DNA of 64,000 nucleotides from Bombilactobacillus mellifer (lineage in GTDB: Bacteria; Bacillota; Bacilli; Lactobacillales; Lactobacillaceae), in NCBI RefSeq assembly GCF_000970795.1, contig NZ_KQ034028.1, positions 1,221,304 to 1,285,303 on the forward strand, written 5' to 3'. The notes under the pieces are model-generated. The model was not told the DNA's origin. It saw nothing but the letters and a program-made list of their open reading frames with translations, and searched no databases. Positions 8,943 through 18,664 of this stretch are shown piece by piece (position 1 is the first letter of the stretch; every line of letters starts with the position of its first letter). The translations under genes were made by a program, and so were the position numbers.

Positions 8943-9344
8943 TTAAAGATTTGAAGCTAATAATTGGGCTTCCTTTAATTCTAAAATACGAACCTTGCGA
9001 GGTAAAAAGCGCCGAATTTCATCTTCATTATAACCGACCTGTAAACTCTTGTCATCCATCATAATCGGACGCCGTAACAAACCAGGATTTTGTTCAATTA
9101 AAGCAATGAGCTGCTCAATGGTCAAATCATCAATGTCCACGCGAATATTTTGGTAAGCCTTTGAACGTGTAGAAATAATCTCTTCTGTGCCATCTTCTGT
9201 CATCTGTAAAATTTTCTTAATTTCTTCTTTAGTCAAGGGTTGTGCAAAAATATTTCGTTCCTTAAAAGCAATGTCATTATCTTTGAACCATTGTTTTGCT
9301 TTACGACAAGAAGTACAACTGGGTGAAGTGTATAAAATTACCAT
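8943..9344 (-). CDS. spx: Transcriptional regulator Spx
   Basis: A 133-residue ArsC-fold redox regulator that binds the RNA polymerase alpha CTD and controls thiol-stress genes. The redox switch Cys10-x-x-Cys13 ([14 protein letters not shown]) is intact. Gly52, required for alpha-CTD contact in Bacillus, is present in TEDGTEE, and Arg92 occurs in GLLRRPIM. The C-terminal [16 protein letters not shown] is also conserved. The C-terminus (SNL) differs from the Bacillus LAN end recognised by ClpXP. The ATG has AGGAG upstream. Both spx-degradation adaptor spxH and mecA lie close by. Confidence 0.97.
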   Translation of the reverse strand: MVILYTSPSCTSCRKAKQWFKDNDIAFKERNIFAQPLTKEEIKKILQMTEDGTEEIISTRSKAYQNIRVDIDDLTIEQLIALIEQNPGLLRRPIMMDDKSLQVGYNEDEIRRFLPRKVRILELKEAQLLASNL

Positions 9345-9456
9345 TGTGATTGCTCCTATCGTTCAAATTTAGGATTATTTTATCACGCTTTTATCAAAAT
9401 GCAAAAAATATACTTCTTTTTTCGGGATAAAATATTAATATGAATAAATATATATT

Positions 9457-10188
9457 CTAAAAAACAATCTTTAATCCTTGATACGCACGCAAGACCTTTA
9501 CAGCGCCAGCGGCTTGCTGCGCTTGTTGTGTTAATCGATCTAAAGGATATTCTTGTGGTAAATGGGAAATAATGAGCCGTTTAACTTGGGCTTGCTGTGC
9601 TAATTCTCCCGCTTGCTGTGAGGTTAAATGCCAGAGTTGTCCAGTTTTTTCAGCTGGAAAATTTGTATCCGCGATCAAAATATCTGATTTAGCAGCAAAC
9701 TCGGCTAATTGCGAAAAATAGGCCGTATCGGCGGTATAGGTCAACACCGACTGATGATTAGTAACACGGACAGCAAATGCCGGTACTGGGTGGACAGTCG
9801 GCAAAAAAGTTAAAGTCAGTGGCCCCAAAACTAAAGGTTCCAGCGCGGAATAGCCATGACCTTGTGTCACATCCGGCAAGGTCAAACTAGCAAAATTTAA
9901 AGGATCCTGTGTATGTCCATAAATAGGTAAAATCGGTTCTTTTTTTACTCCTGTATGCAACTGCCAATAATATTGCAGAACTCCGACATCCGCGATATGA
10001 TCGTGATGATAGTGCGTGAGTAAAACGGCATCCAATTGCAATGGATCTAAAACCATTTGCAGTGCATTTAACACCCCGCTGCCACAATCTACTAGTAGAT
10101 TATAATTCTGTTCTTGAATTAAATAACCACTTGTTGCACGATTACGATAAGGATAGCCTCCGTAGTAACCTAAAACTGTTATCTTCAT
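9457..10188 (-). CDS. MBL-fold metallohydrolase (RNase Z-like superfamily)
   Basis: A 243-residue metallo-beta-lactamase-fold hydrolase. The metal-binding signature THYHHDHIADVG is near residue 59, further ligands are suggested by TVHPVPAFAVR, YTADTAYFS, ADTNF and ISHLPQEYP, and the N-terminus is KITVLGYYGGYP. The length and motif set match the YhfI/RNase Z-like group, whose substrates are mostly unknown. GAGGTG precedes the ATG. It is divergent from the 140-residue orphan gene at 10216 with only 27 bp between start codons, so at least one promoter must lie in coding DNA or the two must share this region. Confidence 0.85.
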   Translation of the reverse strand: MKITVLGYYGGYPYRNRATSGYLIQEQNYNLLVDCGSGVLNALQMVLDPLQLDAVLLTHYHHDHIADVGVLQYYWQLHTGVKKEPILPIYGHTQDPLNFASLTLPDVTQGHGYSALEPLVLGPLTLTFLPTVHPVPAFAVRVTNHQSVLTYTADTAYFSQLAEFAAKSDILIADTNFPAEKTGQLWHLTSQQAGELAQQAQVKRLIISHLPQEYPLDRLTQQAQQAAGAVKVLRAYQGLKIVF

Positions 10189-10215
10189 TAATTACACCTC
10201 AATTGGAGAAAAATC

Positions 10216-10638
10216 ATGGCTGATCTCGTTATTTTAGCTGGCACCAAAGCCTGGCTGCAGCGACAAAAACCGTCTCAAGGAATTTTAGCATATAATCGCA
10301 ACTATCCTAGTGATTATATTGTTTTGCTGCCTGTCCATAAAACCACTAACTACCCAACCAAAGCTCCCTATTGGCACTATGCCAGTGGTCATTTACAGCC
10401 TTGGTTACCTTTGCGCTTTGACTTAATTTATTTGAACTTAAATACAGAAAATTTTGCTTTATTACGTCATTACTATCCGCAATTACCAGCCAATTGTCTG
10501 TGTTATGAGCGTTTAAAAGCGCCTCAAAGTTTGATCATTACAGATCAACCCCATCTTTTAACGCAGATTAGCCAATTACTACAACTAAAAGTGGAACAAC
10601 TACAGGCAACCAAACTGTCTTATCAACAAGACCATTAA
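10216..10638 (+). CDS. Hypothetical protein, 140 aa
   Basis: I do not recognise this family. The ATG has GGAG 7 nt upstream. The protein starts MADLVILAGTKAWLQ and is soluble with no signal peptide or membrane segment; it is rich in Leu, Tyr and Gln and has several aromatic clusters (APYWHYASGHLQPWLPL). It contains only two cysteines (NCLCYERL). It is squeezed between the MBL hydrolase start (27 bp) and the end of the copper ATPase gene (4-bp convergent overlap), which supports a real gene despite unknown function. Confidence 0.65.
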   Translation: MADLVILAGTKAWLQRQKPSQGILAYNRNYPSDYIVLLPVHKTTNYPTKAPYWHYASGHLQPWLPLRFDLIYLNLNTENFALLRHYYPQLPANCLCYERLKAPQSLIITDQPHLLTQISQLLQLKVEQLQATKLSYQQDH

Positions 10639-12635
10639 AGTCGTAAACTAGCTGCATTCAGCGCCACGATAACCGTCGACAACGACATCAACAAAGCCCC
10701 TAAAGCTGGACTTAAAACAATTCCCGCAAAAGCCAAAACTCCTGCTGCTAAGGGTAAGGCGATGATGTTATAACCAGCACCCCACCAGAGATTTTCTAAC
10801 GTTTTTTGCCGAGTGCGCCGTGCTAATTTTAAAAACTGAATAATCGCTAAAGGCTTACTATTCACTAAAATAACATCTGCGGCATCTAACGCCACGTCGG
10901 TACCCGCACCAAAAGCTACACCAATATTAGCTTGCGCCAAACTCGGAGCATCATTAACGCCATCTCCCACCATCATGACTTGATGGCCTTTTTTTTGTAA
11001 ATCCGCAATAATTTGTTGTTTAACTTGCGGCTGCAACTCGGCTTTAAAATGTTGAATCCCCAGTTGTTTTGCTATGTGAGCTGCGATGGCTGAATTGTCA
11101 CCTGTCAACATCACCGGCGTCAATTTTTGGTCTTTAATCGCCGTAATCATTTTTTTAGCTGTAGACCGTAACTGGTCCCCAACTATTAAGTATCCAATAA
11201 TTTGCTGATCATGCACTAAAAAACTCGTAGTCTCGGATTGATGCAGTGTAGGTACTTGTAAGTGTTTTTGTGCAGCCAAGCGGGGACTTAGTAGTTGATA
11301 GTTTTCGGTCGCCACTTGGCCTGCTAGTCCCCCACCTGCTAAGGTTTGAACATTCTGGGCAGGCTTGAATGACTGCTGCTGCTTTTTGAGGTAGCGGCGC
11401 ACACTTTGGGCAATGGGATGATTAGATTGGCTTTCCAGACTGCCAATAATTTGTAAAATTTGAGATTGATCGTACTCTTTACTCAAAGACCGGCAGGCTA
11501 TAACTTGAAATTGTCCCTGAGTCAAGGTCCCTGTTTTATCAAAAACTACGTAATCAATTTGTGCGCTTTCTTCAATTACTTGCCGCCGTTGTATCAAAAT
11601 GCCATGACGAGAACCTAAGGCGGTACTGCGGGCATTAACTAACGGAATGGCTAAACCCAAAGCATGCGGACAAGCAATTACCAAGACTGTTACTAATCGT
11701 TGAATACCTGTAGCCACATCACTAATTATACTCCAGACAAGCAAGGCCAAAAAACCAATCACCAGTGCGGCATAAAAGAGCCAGCCCGCTACTCGTTGTG
11801 CCCAGGTCTGTAATTGGGATTTATTCTGTTGTGACTGCTGAACCAAATGATTGACATTGGCAACAAAACCGGAACCCGCCGCTTGGGTAACTTTGATAGT
11901 CAAAGTTTTGGAACCATTCAGTGAGCCTCCGACGACTGCATCATTTACATTTTTTTGAACCGCTTGCGATTCTCCCGTCACCAAAGCTTCATTGACTTCA
12001 CTATGACCGGAAATAACTTGGCCATCTAAAGGCACAGCCTCTCCGGCTCTGACAACTACTTTAGCCCCCACCGCTACTTGCTGCAGAGACACATCATGGG
12101 TGCGGCCATTTTGCAGGACATGTGCTTTGGCCGGTAACAAAGATGCTAAATGATTGACTGCTTGTTGGGCCTGCATCATAGAGTTCATTTCCAGCCAATG
12201 TCCTAACAACATGATTAAAATTAAAGTGGCCAATTCCCAAAAAAAATCCATGACAAACGGGTGCTGGTGGAGCACATTATTGTGAATAAAGGCATAGAGA
12301 CTGTAACCATAAGCCGTGACAATCCCTAAAGAAATTAGGGTCATCATTTCCGGTTGCCGGGCCTTCAATTCCGCTACTGCGCCCTTTAAAAATGGACTGC
12401 CCCCATAAATAAACAAGATTGTTGCTAATAAAACTACCAAAATATCGGAGCCGGCAAATTGAAATTGGAAAGGTAAATGAAGCCCCATTGCCGGAGCCAT
12501 AAATAAAATTGGAACTGCTAAAAAAAGTGAATTCCAAAATTTCTGTTTTAAGTTTCCCATATGCATCATTTGTCCGCCGTGCAGCATTTGATCATGAGAT
12601 GACATTGACATTTGATGCTGTTGATGTTGATTCAT
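10635..12635 (-). CDS. copB: Copper/silver P1B-type ATPase (CopB-like)
   Basis: A 666-residue heavy-metal-transporting P-type ATPase. The His/Met-rich N-terminus (residues 1-28, MNQHQQHQMSMSSHDQM) replaces the usual CxxC metal domains, and the intramembrane motif is CPH (IACPHALGLAIPLV, near residue 322), both typical of CopB-type Cu+/Ag+ exporters. Also visible are TGES in the actuator domain, DKTGTLT (near 365), the HP motif in SNHPIAQSV and GDGVNDAPSLA. ATG 12635 is preferred because the protein then begins at MNQHQQ; an in-frame ATG 12656 adds 7 residues. No CopY, CopZ or CopA gene is adjacent, which is unusual. Confidence 0.92.
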   Translation of the reverse strand: MNQHQQHQMSMSSHDQMLHGGQMMHMGNLKQKFWNSLFLAVPILFMAPAMGLHLPFQFQFAGSDILVVLLATILFIYGGSPFLKGAVAELKARQPEMMTLISLGIVTAYGYSLYAFIHNNVLHQHPFVMDFFWELATLILIMLLGHWLEMNSMMQAQQAVNHLASLLPAKAHVLQNGRTHDVSLQQVAVGAKVVVRAGEAVPLDGQVISGHSEVNEALVTGESQAVQKNVNDAVVGGSLNGSKTLTIKVTQAAGSGFVANVNHLVQQSQQNKSQLQTWAQRVAGWLFYAALVIGFLALLVWSIISDVATGIQRLVTVLVIACPHALGLAIPLVNARSTALGSRHGILIQRRQVIEESAQIDYVVFDKTGTLTQGQFQVIACRSLSKEYDQSQILQIIGSLESQSNHPIAQSVRRYLKKQQQSFKPAQNVQTLAGGGLAGQVATENYQLLSPRLAAQKHLQVPTLHQSETTSFLVHDQQIIGYLIVGDQLRSTAKKMITAIKDQKLTPVMLTGDNSAIAAHIAKQLGIQHFKAELQPQVKQQIIADLQKKGHQVMMVGDGVNDAPSLAQANIGVAFGAGTDVALDAADVILVNSKPLAIIQFLKLARRTRQKTLENLWWGAGYNIIALPLAAGVLAFAGIVLSPALGALLMSLSTVIVALNAASLRL

Positions 12636-12656
12636 TTTCACTTTTCTCACCCACAT

Positions 12657-13083
12657 TATCTAATCTTAATTTCATTATCAGCCAAAAAAGACCTGGTCAC
12701 AAATAAGTTGCTTTGTTTCCAGATCCTAGATCAGCTTATTTCCATTAGATGGAAGGTTAAAATTATAAAATGGATAATGTAGGTCAATAAGTCAGTCAAA
12801 CCCATCTGCTGAACGTGAGAGAATTATTCAATCTCAATTTAGCTGTAGTTAAAATGCACTGTCAGGAATCTTGGATAACACTACGGCATTTTTGTTTCCA
12901 ACAGCATTTGTCAAGCACAGTTTCATCTGCCAAATTAAAAGTTGACTGCGCGCCGGCCATTTTATATCAAAATAACCGGTTATTATCCTTTTGACTCAAC
13001 TAAAATCTAATTTTTGTAAGGACTAGCGATTGGATTTTTTATTTGATAAACGAATATTGGAACCCCTTATTTTTATCTACCAA
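12657..13083. other. Gene-free 430-bp interval upstream of copB
   Basis: No open reading frame with a ribosome site is visible on either strand. The interval holds the unseen copB promoter and a perfect 14-bp palindrome at 12971-12984 (AATAACCGGTTATT) that no neighbouring gene obviously uses. No CopY-type box (TACANNTGTA) was found. Confidence 0.5.
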
Positions 13084-13121
13084 ACAAAAAAGCTTAACCT
13101 ACTCAAAAAGAGGTTAAGCTT
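13084..13121 (-). terminator. Terminator of ptsHI
   Basis: 11-bp stem (13090-13100 with 13111-13121), 10-nt loop and T-rich tail on the minus strand, 9 bp after the ptsI stop. Confidence 0.9.
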
Positions 13122-13129
13122 AATTTGTT

Positions 13130-14866
13130 TTAGTGTCGATGTTCTTTGACAAACTGTGCGACTAATTTTTCATTTTCTTCATTGCTTAAGGAAACATTAG
13201 TTGCTTGTTCTACTAAATCTTGTAATTCTTGGGTATCTAAATGTTTCATCAAGGAGCGTACTCGTAAAATCGAAGTAGCACTCATTGAGTACTCATCAAG
13301 GCCCATCCCTAAAAGCAATGGAACCATGGTTGAATCACCAGCAGCTTCGCCACACATACCAACCCATTTACCTTCTTTATGAGCCGCATCAATGACATTT
13401 TTGATGAGCCGTAAAATAGAAGGATTATAAGGTTGATAAAGATAAGAAACGTGTTCATTACCCCGATCAGCTGCCATTGTATACTGGATTAAATCATTAG
13501 TACCAATACTGAAGAAATCAACTTCTTTGGCAAATTGATCCGCTAAAACCGCTGCAGCTGGGATTTCAATCATAATACCCACTTGTAATTCTTGCTCGTC
13601 GTAAGCAATACCCTCAGCTTTCAGTTTTGCCATTTCTTCTTGCAAAATACCCTTAGCTTGTCGGAATTCTTGCAAGGTAGCAATCATTGGAAACATAATC
13701 CGCAATTTGCCATAGGCTGAAGCTCGTAATAAAGCCCGCAACTGAGTACGAAAAATATCTTGACGATCCAAGCTAATACGAATGGCCCGGTAGCCTAAGA
13801 AAGGATTCATTTCTTCCGGCAATGGCAAATACGGTAAATGCTTATCGCCGCCAATGTCCATGGTCCGTACTACAACCGGCTTACCTTTCATACCTTCTAA
13901 AACTTCTTTATAAGCTTCAAATTGGTCATCTTCACTAGGTAACTCTGCAGAATCCATATACAAAAATTCTGTCCGGTATAAACCAATAGCTTCGGCACCA
14001 TTATCATTGGCTCCCACGAGATCTTTGGGAGTGCCAATATTGGCCGCCACATCAAAATGTTTACCGTCTGCCGTTACTGAGGCCGCAGTCTTCAATTTCG
14101 CCCATTCGGCTTTTTCTTGCGCGTAATCCTCAGCTAATTTTTGATAATGCTGGATGTCCGCTGCAGCTGGTTCAAGAACCGCTTCGCCATTGACTCCATC
14201 CACAATCATATCTTGATCATTTTGGACATCTTGGGTAATTGTATCGGTACCCACAATGGCCGGAATTTCTAAGGAGCGCGCCATAATGGCCGAATGCGCA
14301 GTACGGCCGCCAATATCGGTAACAAAAGCCTTCACATATTTTTTATTTAATTGAGCAGTATCACTTGGAGTCAGATCATGAGCCACAATTATTACTTCGT
14401 GATCAATTAGAGCTGGATTAGGTAAGGAAACTTGTAATAAATGACTCATGACTCTTTTAGTAACATCTCGGACATCAGCTGCCCGTTCTTGCATATACTT
14501 GTTATCCGTCATAGCTTCAAACATTGCAATAAAATTAGTAGATACATCATGCAAAGCTTGTTCCGCATTGACTTTTTGATCTTTGACTTGTTGTTCAATC
14601 GCCCCGGTGAATTCCGGATCGGCTAAGATCATTTTATGGGCATCAAAAACTTGGGCTTCTTCTTCACCCAAGGTTTGTTGAGCTTGGTCGCGAATCTTAG
14701 TTAGTTCAGAATCAGCTTGAGCAATTGCCGCTTGGAGTCGCTTGATTTCAGCAGCCTCATCTTTAATAGTCACTTTCTTAAAGGACAGATCAGGCTCTAC
14801 CAATAAATAAGCAGGTGCATGTGCAAAACCGTCACTAGCGGCAATCCCCTTTAAGGTTTTCGTCAT
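13130..14866 (-). CDS. ptsI: PEP-protein phosphotransferase (PTS enzyme I)
   Basis: A 578-residue PTS Enzyme I that transfers the phosphoryl group from PEP to HPr. The phosphorylated His is in [17 protein letters not shown] (about residue 190). The C-terminal PEP-binding domain has [64 protein letters not shown] and the CGEAAGD loop with the active-site Cys. The start ATG overlaps the ptsH stop by 1 bp (TAATG), the classical ptsHI coupling. Confidence 0.98.
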   Translation of the reverse strand: MTKTLKGIAASDGFAHAPAYLLVEPDLSFKKVTIKDEAAEIKRLQAAIAQADSELTKIRDQAQQTLGEEEAQVFDAHKMILADPEFTGAIEQQVKDQKVNAEQALHDVSTNFIAMFEAMTDNKYMQERAADVRDVTKRVMSHLLQVSLPNPALIDHEVIIVAHDLTPSDTAQLNKKYVKAFVTDIGGRTAHSAIMARSLEIPAIVGTDTITQDVQNDQDMIVDGVNGEAVLEPAAADIQHYQKLAEDYAQEKAEWAKLKTAASVTADGKHFDVAANIGTPKDLVGANDNGAEAIGLYRTEFLYMDSAELPSEDDQFEAYKEVLEGMKGKPVVVRTMDIGGDKHLPYLPLPEEMNPFLGYRAIRISLDRQDIFRTQLRALLRASAYGKLRIMFPMIATLQEFRQAKGILQEEMAKLKAEGIAYDEQELQVGIMIEIPAAAVLADQFAKEVDFFSIGTNDLIQYTMAADRGNEHVSYLYQPYNPSILRLIKNVIDAAHKEGKWVGMCGEAAGDSTMVPLLLGMGLDEYSMSATSILRVRSLMKHLDTQELQDLVEQATNVSLSNEENEKLVAQFVKEHRH

Positions 14867-15132
14867 TATTCGGAGAGTCCTTCTTTCGTCATAGTTTCGG
14901 AAATCGCTTTAATAGCTTCACTGGCGTCTTCTCCATCTGCGCTGATCGTTACATCAGCCCCTTGACCAACACCCAAGGACATTACACCCATAATTGATTT
15001 TAAGTTAACGGTCTTACCAGAATATTCCAAGTTAATATCTGAATTAAATTTGCTAGCCGTTTGTACTAACATGGTAGCTGGACGGGCATGGATTCCTGTC
15101 TCAGCAATTACATGAAAATCTTTTTTTTCCAT
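14866..15132 (-). CDS. ptsH: Phosphocarrier protein HPr
   Basis: HPr of 88 residues, counting from the second of two tandem ATGs; the first (15135) is also possible. His15 ([10 protein letters not shown]) is the EI-phosphorylated residue and Ser46 ([12 protein letters not shown]) the HPr kinase site, so it can both energise PTS permeases and act as a CcpA corepressor. AGAGG precedes the start. It heads the ptsHI operon with its own promoter upstream. Confidence 0.98.
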   Translation of the reverse strand: MEKKDFHVIAETGIHARPATMLVQTASKFNSDINLEYSGKTVNLKSIMGVMSLGVGQGADVTISADGEDASEAIKAISETMTKEGLSE

Positions 15133-15202
15133 CATGAAGACCTCTCTTTAACTTTTGTAATTTTCATAACTAATGAAAAGGATTAACTTTACATCAAAAA
15201 CA

Positions 15203-15231
15203 ACATTAACATTATTCAAAATACATGGCAA
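15203..15231 (-). promoter_or_regulatory. Predicted ptsHI promoter
   Basis: On the minus strand, TTGCCA (15231-15226) and TAATGT (15208-15203) with a 17-bp spacer, about 70 bp upstream of ptsH. No cre site is evident in it. Confidence 0.55.
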
Positions 15232-15271
15232 GTTTTTCAACGAAAAATCTGGCAACAATTACCACAAAGCG

Positions 15272-15457
15272 TTACTTGTTGTCGCTTTCAGAAAAGCGAT
15301 AAATTACATGCCCATTAATCTGGGCTTCCCCCACAATTTGCTTCCGTAAATTAAAGGTTTTCCAAGCCTGATTAAAAGCAAAAAAGTTTGATTCATCGAC
15401 TTCAATTGTTTGCCGCTTGCCGGCCACTAAATCATTTAACATCATCGTATAATCCAT
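15272..15457 (-). CDS. Hypothetical small protein, 61 aa
   Basis: A 61-residue protein with no recognised domain, beginning MDYTMMLNDLVAGKRQ and ending RFSESDNK. AGAAGG lies 7 nt before the ATG. It is soluble and mixed-charge, with a central aromatic stretch FFAFNQAWKTF. It lies between ptsH and clpE; the predicted ptsH promoter is downstream of it, so it probably forms its own transcript, divergent from clpE. The ribosome site and clean spacing support a real gene. Function unknown. Confidence 0.6.
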   Translation of the reverse strand: MDYTMMLNDLVAGKRQTIEVDESNFFAFNQAWKTFNLRKQIVGEAQINGHVIYRFSESDNK

Positions 15458-15549
15458 TTGGTAACCTTCTTTTGTATGAACTTTCCCAACTAATGGGCGC
15501 TTATTGCGAATTGTTTATTTATTTTAAAAAAAAACCAAAAAAAATTCAA

Positions 15550-15576
15550 TTAGCACTTGCATATGTCGAGTGCTAA
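15550..15576 (+). promoter_or_regulatory. CIRCE operator (HrcA-binding) of clpE
   Basis: TTAGCACTT-N9-GAGTGCTAA, one mismatch from the CIRCE consensus TTAGCACTC-N9-GAGTGCTAA. It overlaps the -35 and spacer of the clpE promoter, so HrcA binding would block RNA polymerase. Confidence 0.9.
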
Positions 15577-15585
15577 TTATATAAT
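15557..15585 (+). promoter_or_regulatory. Sigma-A promoter of clpE
   Basis: TTGCAT at 15557-15562, 17-bp spacer, perfect TATAAT at 15580-15585. The predicted start near 15592 gives a leader of about 115 nt. Confidence 0.8.
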
Positions 15586-15592
15586 ATGCATT

Positions 15593-15662
15593 GTACTAAG
15601 AAATTAGTACCAATTAAACTATTCCTTCCATAAATAGTAGACGAGAGAATGTATAGTTTAAT
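15593..15662 (+). promoter_or_regulatory. Structured clpE 5' leader
   Basis: Two nested-type inverted repeats lie in the leader. A 7-bp hairpin is at 15593-15599/15604-15610 with a 4-nt loop, immediately at the predicted transcript start. A 10-bp pair is formed by 15613-15622 and 15653-15662, with a 30-nt interior. No known riboswitch is recognised. The arms are AT-rich, so a temperature-labile or mRNA-stabilising role is only a possibility. Confidence 0.5.
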
Positions 15663-15706
15663 GTTGTTATTTTAAATTTAATGAAGAAAGGTGGAAGCGT
15701 GTATTT

Positions 15707-17902
15707 ATGCTTTGTCAAAATTGTCATCAAAATGAAGCGACTATCCATCTCTATACCTCGGTTAATGGCCGACGTGCAGAAATTAATTTATGTCAAAATT
15801 GTTATCAAAAATTACGTGAACAACAAGCCATGGGTGCTAACAATAATTTAAATAATGATCCCTTTGGCTTTGGTGATCTGAGTGAAATTTTTGGCGTCAA
15901 TCCTCAAATGGCCGCTCGTAGAGCTCAAGGAATTCCTGATGGTGCTCCCGGCCAACAAGGAGGTAATAATTCAGGTAATGGAATTTTAGATCAATACGGC
16001 GTGGACTTAACCGCCCAAGCAAAGGCCGGAAAAATTGACCCTGTAATTGGTCGTGATAAGGAAATTTCCCGTGTTATTGAGATTTTGAACCGCCGCACCA
16101 AAAATAATCCAGTCTTAATTGGAGAAGCAGGTGTTGGTAAAACCGCTGTCGTTGAAGGTTTGGCTCAAAAAATTGTTGATAGTCAAGTCCCAGAAAAACT
16201 ACAAAATAAACGCGTGATTCGTTTAGATGTGGTCTCTTTAGTTCAAGGAACTGGTGTCCGGGGCCAATTCGAACAACGTATGCAACAATTAATTAAAGAA
16301 TTACAAGCTAATAAAAACATTATTTTATTTATTGATGAAATTCACGAAATTGTCGGTGCAGGTAACGCCGAAGGCGGGATGGATGCCGGTAATGTTTTAA
16401 AACCGGCCTTAGCTCGAGGCGAACTTCAATTAGTTGGGGCGACAACATTTAATGAGTACCGTCAAATTGAAAAAGACTCTGCTTTGGCACGGCGATTACA
16501 ACCCGTAGAGGTCAATGAGCCGTCAGTTGAGGAAACTTTAAAAATTCTGCAAGGGATTAAACCTAAATACGAAAATTATCATCATGTCAAATATACAGAC
16601 GAAGCGATTAAAGCAGCAGCAACGTTGTCTAATCGTTATATCCAAGATCGTTTTCTCCCCGATAAAGCTATTGATTTATTGGATGAATCTGGATCGCGAA
16701 AGAATTTAACCTTAAATCCAATTGATCCTAAAAATGTTCAACAAAAAATTGATCAAGCGCAGGCCCAAAAGCAAACAGCCTTAAAACAAGAAGATTATGA
16801 AAAAGCAGCTTTTTATCGCGATCAAGTGAAAAAATTGGAAGATATGCGCGATAATAAAGTCGATACGGAAAAACAACCTACTGTCACCGAAAAAGATATT
16901 GAACAAGTAGTCGAAGAAAAGACCAATATTCCAGTTGGAGAATTAAAAGCTCAAGAACAGCAACAATTGAAAAATCTGACTCCTGATTTGGAAGCACATG
17001 TCATTGGTCAAAACAAAGCTGTGGAACAAGTTAGCCGTGCTATTCGCCGAAATCGGGTTGGTTTTAACAAAACCGGACGTCCGATTGGTTCGTTCCTTTT
17101 TGTCGGACCAACTGGGGTCGGTAAAACTGAATTAGCCAAACAATTAGCGAAACAGCTTTTTGGTAGTGAAGACGCGATGATTCGTTTCGATATGTCGGAA
17201 TATATGGAAAAACACAGCGTCTCCAAATTAATTGGTTCCCCCCCGGGGTATGTTGGCTATGAAGAAGCCGGCCAATTAACGGAAAAAGTTCGCCGGAATC
17301 CTTATAGTCTAATTTTATTAGATGAAATTGAAAAGGCTCATCCTGATGTGATGCACATGTTTCTTCAAATTTTAGACGATGGTCGCTTGACAGATTCCCA
17401 GGGGCGGACTGTCAGTTTTAAGGATACAATTATTATCATGACTTCTAATGCTGGTCAAGGTGAAAGTGAGGCCAGTGTCGGTTTCGGTGCTGAAGCCAAT
17501 GGCACAACCAATTCCGTGATCGATAAGTTAGGAAATTATTTCAAACCGGAATTTTTAAATCGTTTTGATGGCATCATTGAGTTTGCTCCTTTGTCCAAAG
17601 ATAGTTTGTTAAAAATTGTCGATCTTATGATTAGTGATACTAACAAAATGATTGCCGATCAAAACCTCAGCATTACAGTTAGTCCCGAAGCTAAAGCTAA
17701 AATTGTCGATTTAGGTTACAATCCGGCTATGGGAGCTCGACCATTGCGGCGTGTGATCCAAGAGCAAATTGAAGATAAAGTTGCAGATTATTTCTTGGAT
17801 CATCCAGCAGAAAAACAACTGCAGGCAATCCTGGATCAAGATCAAATTAAAATCCAGGCAGCTCAATCTCAGCCTGATTCAAAAACAAGTTCCCCACAAT
17901 AA
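15707..17902 (+). CDS. clpE: ATP-dependent Clp protease ATP-binding subunit ClpE
   Basis: A 731-residue class-I Clp/Hsp100 ATPase. The N-terminal zinc finger (Cys3, Cys6, Cys29, Cys32) is the ClpE hallmark. AAA1 has [13 protein letters not shown] (about residue 142) and [16 protein letters not shown]-like middle region ([17 protein letters not shown], about residue 365) is followed by AAA2 with [20 protein letters not shown] and [13 protein letters not shown]. It unfolds proteins for ClpP during stress. Regulation is by a CIRCE-overlapped promoter; I found no CtsR box, although CtsR control is usual for clpE. Confidence 0.97.
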   Translation: MLCQNCHQNEATIHLYTSVNGRRAEINLCQNCYQKLREQQAMGANNNLNNDPFGFGDLSEIFGVNPQMAARRAQGIPDGAPGQQGGNNSGNGILDQYGVDLTAQAKAGKIDPVIGRDKEISRVIEILNRRTKNNPVLIGEAGVGKTAVVEGLAQKIVDSQVPEKLQNKRVIRLDVVSLVQGTGVRGQFEQRMQQLIKELQANKNIILFIDEIHEIVGAGNAEGGMDAGNVLKPALARGELQLVGATTFNEYRQIEKDSALARRLQPVEVNEPSVEETLKILQGIKPKYENYHHVKYTDEAIKAAATLSNRYIQDRFLPDKAIDLLDESGSRKNLTLNPIDPKNVQQKIDQAQAQKQTALKQEDYEKAAFYRDQVKKLEDMRDNKVDTEKQPTVTEKDIEQVVEEKTNIPVGELKAQEQQQLKNLTPDLEAHVIGQNKAVEQVSRAIRRNRVGFNKTGRPIGSFLFVGPTGVGKTELAKQLAKQLFGSEDAMIRFDMSEYMEKHSVSKLIGSPPGYVGYEEAGQLTEKVRRNPYSLILLDEIEKAHPDVMHMFLQILDDGRLTDSQGRTVSFKDTIIIMTSNAGQGESEASVGFGAEANGTTNSVIDKLGNYFKPEFLNRFDGIIEFAPLSKDSLLKIVDLMISDTNKMIADQNLSITVSPEAKAKIVDLGYNPAMGARPLRRVIQEQIEDKVADYFLDHPAEKQLQAILDQDQIKIQAAQSQPDSKTSSPQ

Positions 17903-17919
17903 ACTAGATATTACCCCCG

Positions 17920-17950
17920 GCACTTCCAGTTAGATTGGAAGTGCTTTTTT
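17920..17950 (+). terminator. Terminator of clpE
   Basis: 9-bp GC-rich stem (17920-17928 with 17936-17944), 7-nt loop and six Ts. Confidence 0.92.
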
Positions 17951-18053
17951 ATTGGTTTGAAAAATTCATTGCCCAATGGTGAATTGTCGACAATCGGACA
18001 ATGGACGTGTAAAATTAATGCATGGAAAGTTCAGCAGTTAGGAAGTGAAGCAA

Positions 18054-18608
18054 TTGTTTATTTCGCCCCAATTCGTATCTGATAATCTGCCAGTTCAATT
18101 GGTTTTACCAGATCTTAATCAAGCAAAAGCCTTATTTGCTATCATTGCGAATCATCGGGACGACTTAAAACCGTGGATGGCATGGGTAACGACTGTCAAA
18201 TCAATTGAAGATGAAGAAGCTTTCTTGCTGAACTCCCAGCAACAAATGTACAAACAAAAATTATTTTTGCTGACCATTTGTGTGGAAGGATCCCCAGCAG
18301 GCGTGATTACTTTATATGATTTAGATTTTCCCAATCATCATGGTAAAGTCAGTTATTGGTTGTCACCCCAATATCAAGGTCATGGAATTGCCAGCCGTTG
18401 CCTCGAAAGAGTTTTAGCCTACGCTTTCAATCAATTGCATTTACACAAATTACAGGTTTGGGCAGATGCTTTTAATTATAAAGCCCAGCATGTTGCTCAA
18501 AGAATGGGCTTTGAGCATGAAGCTACGATGAAAGAAGAATTGTTTTTTAATGATCGTTACCATGACATGGAAGTCTTTTGTTATGTCAACTTAGCCCAAA
18601 ATGTTTAA
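18054..18608 (+). CDS. GNAT family N-acetyltransferase (RimJ/RimL type)
   Basis: A 184-residue acetyl-CoA-dependent N-acetyltransferase. Acceptor-side residues DLKPWMAWV, the core GVITLYDLDFPNHHGKVSYWLSPQYQGHGIASRCLERVL (with the pyrophosphate-binding QGHGIA) and NYKAQHVAQRMGFEHEA all match the RimL/ribosomal-protein-serine acetyltransferase group. I favour the TTG start at 18054, with AGGAAG 8 nt upstream; a GTG at 18045 lies inside that site. It stands alone between two terminators. The target protein or metabolite is unknown. Confidence 0.87.
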   Translation: MFISPQFVSDNLPVQLVLPDLNQAKALFAIIANHRDDLKPWMAWVTTVKSIEDEEAFLLNSQQQMYKQKLFLLTICVEGSPAGVITLYDLDFPNHHGKVSYWLSPQYQGHGIASRCLERVLAYAFNQLHLHKLQVWADAFNYKAQHVAQRMGFEHEATMKEELFFNDRYHDMEVFCYVNLAQNV

Positions 18609-18639
18609 AACCACTTGATTGAAAGATCAAGTGGTTTTT
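18607..18639. terminator. Bidirectional terminator
   Basis: 13-bp stem (18607-18619 with 18626-18638) with A and T runs on both sides. It serves the GNAT gene and the convergent DUF4097 operon. Confidence 0.9.
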
Positions 18640-18664
18640 ATTCGCTTTTGAAAGACCAACTTTA

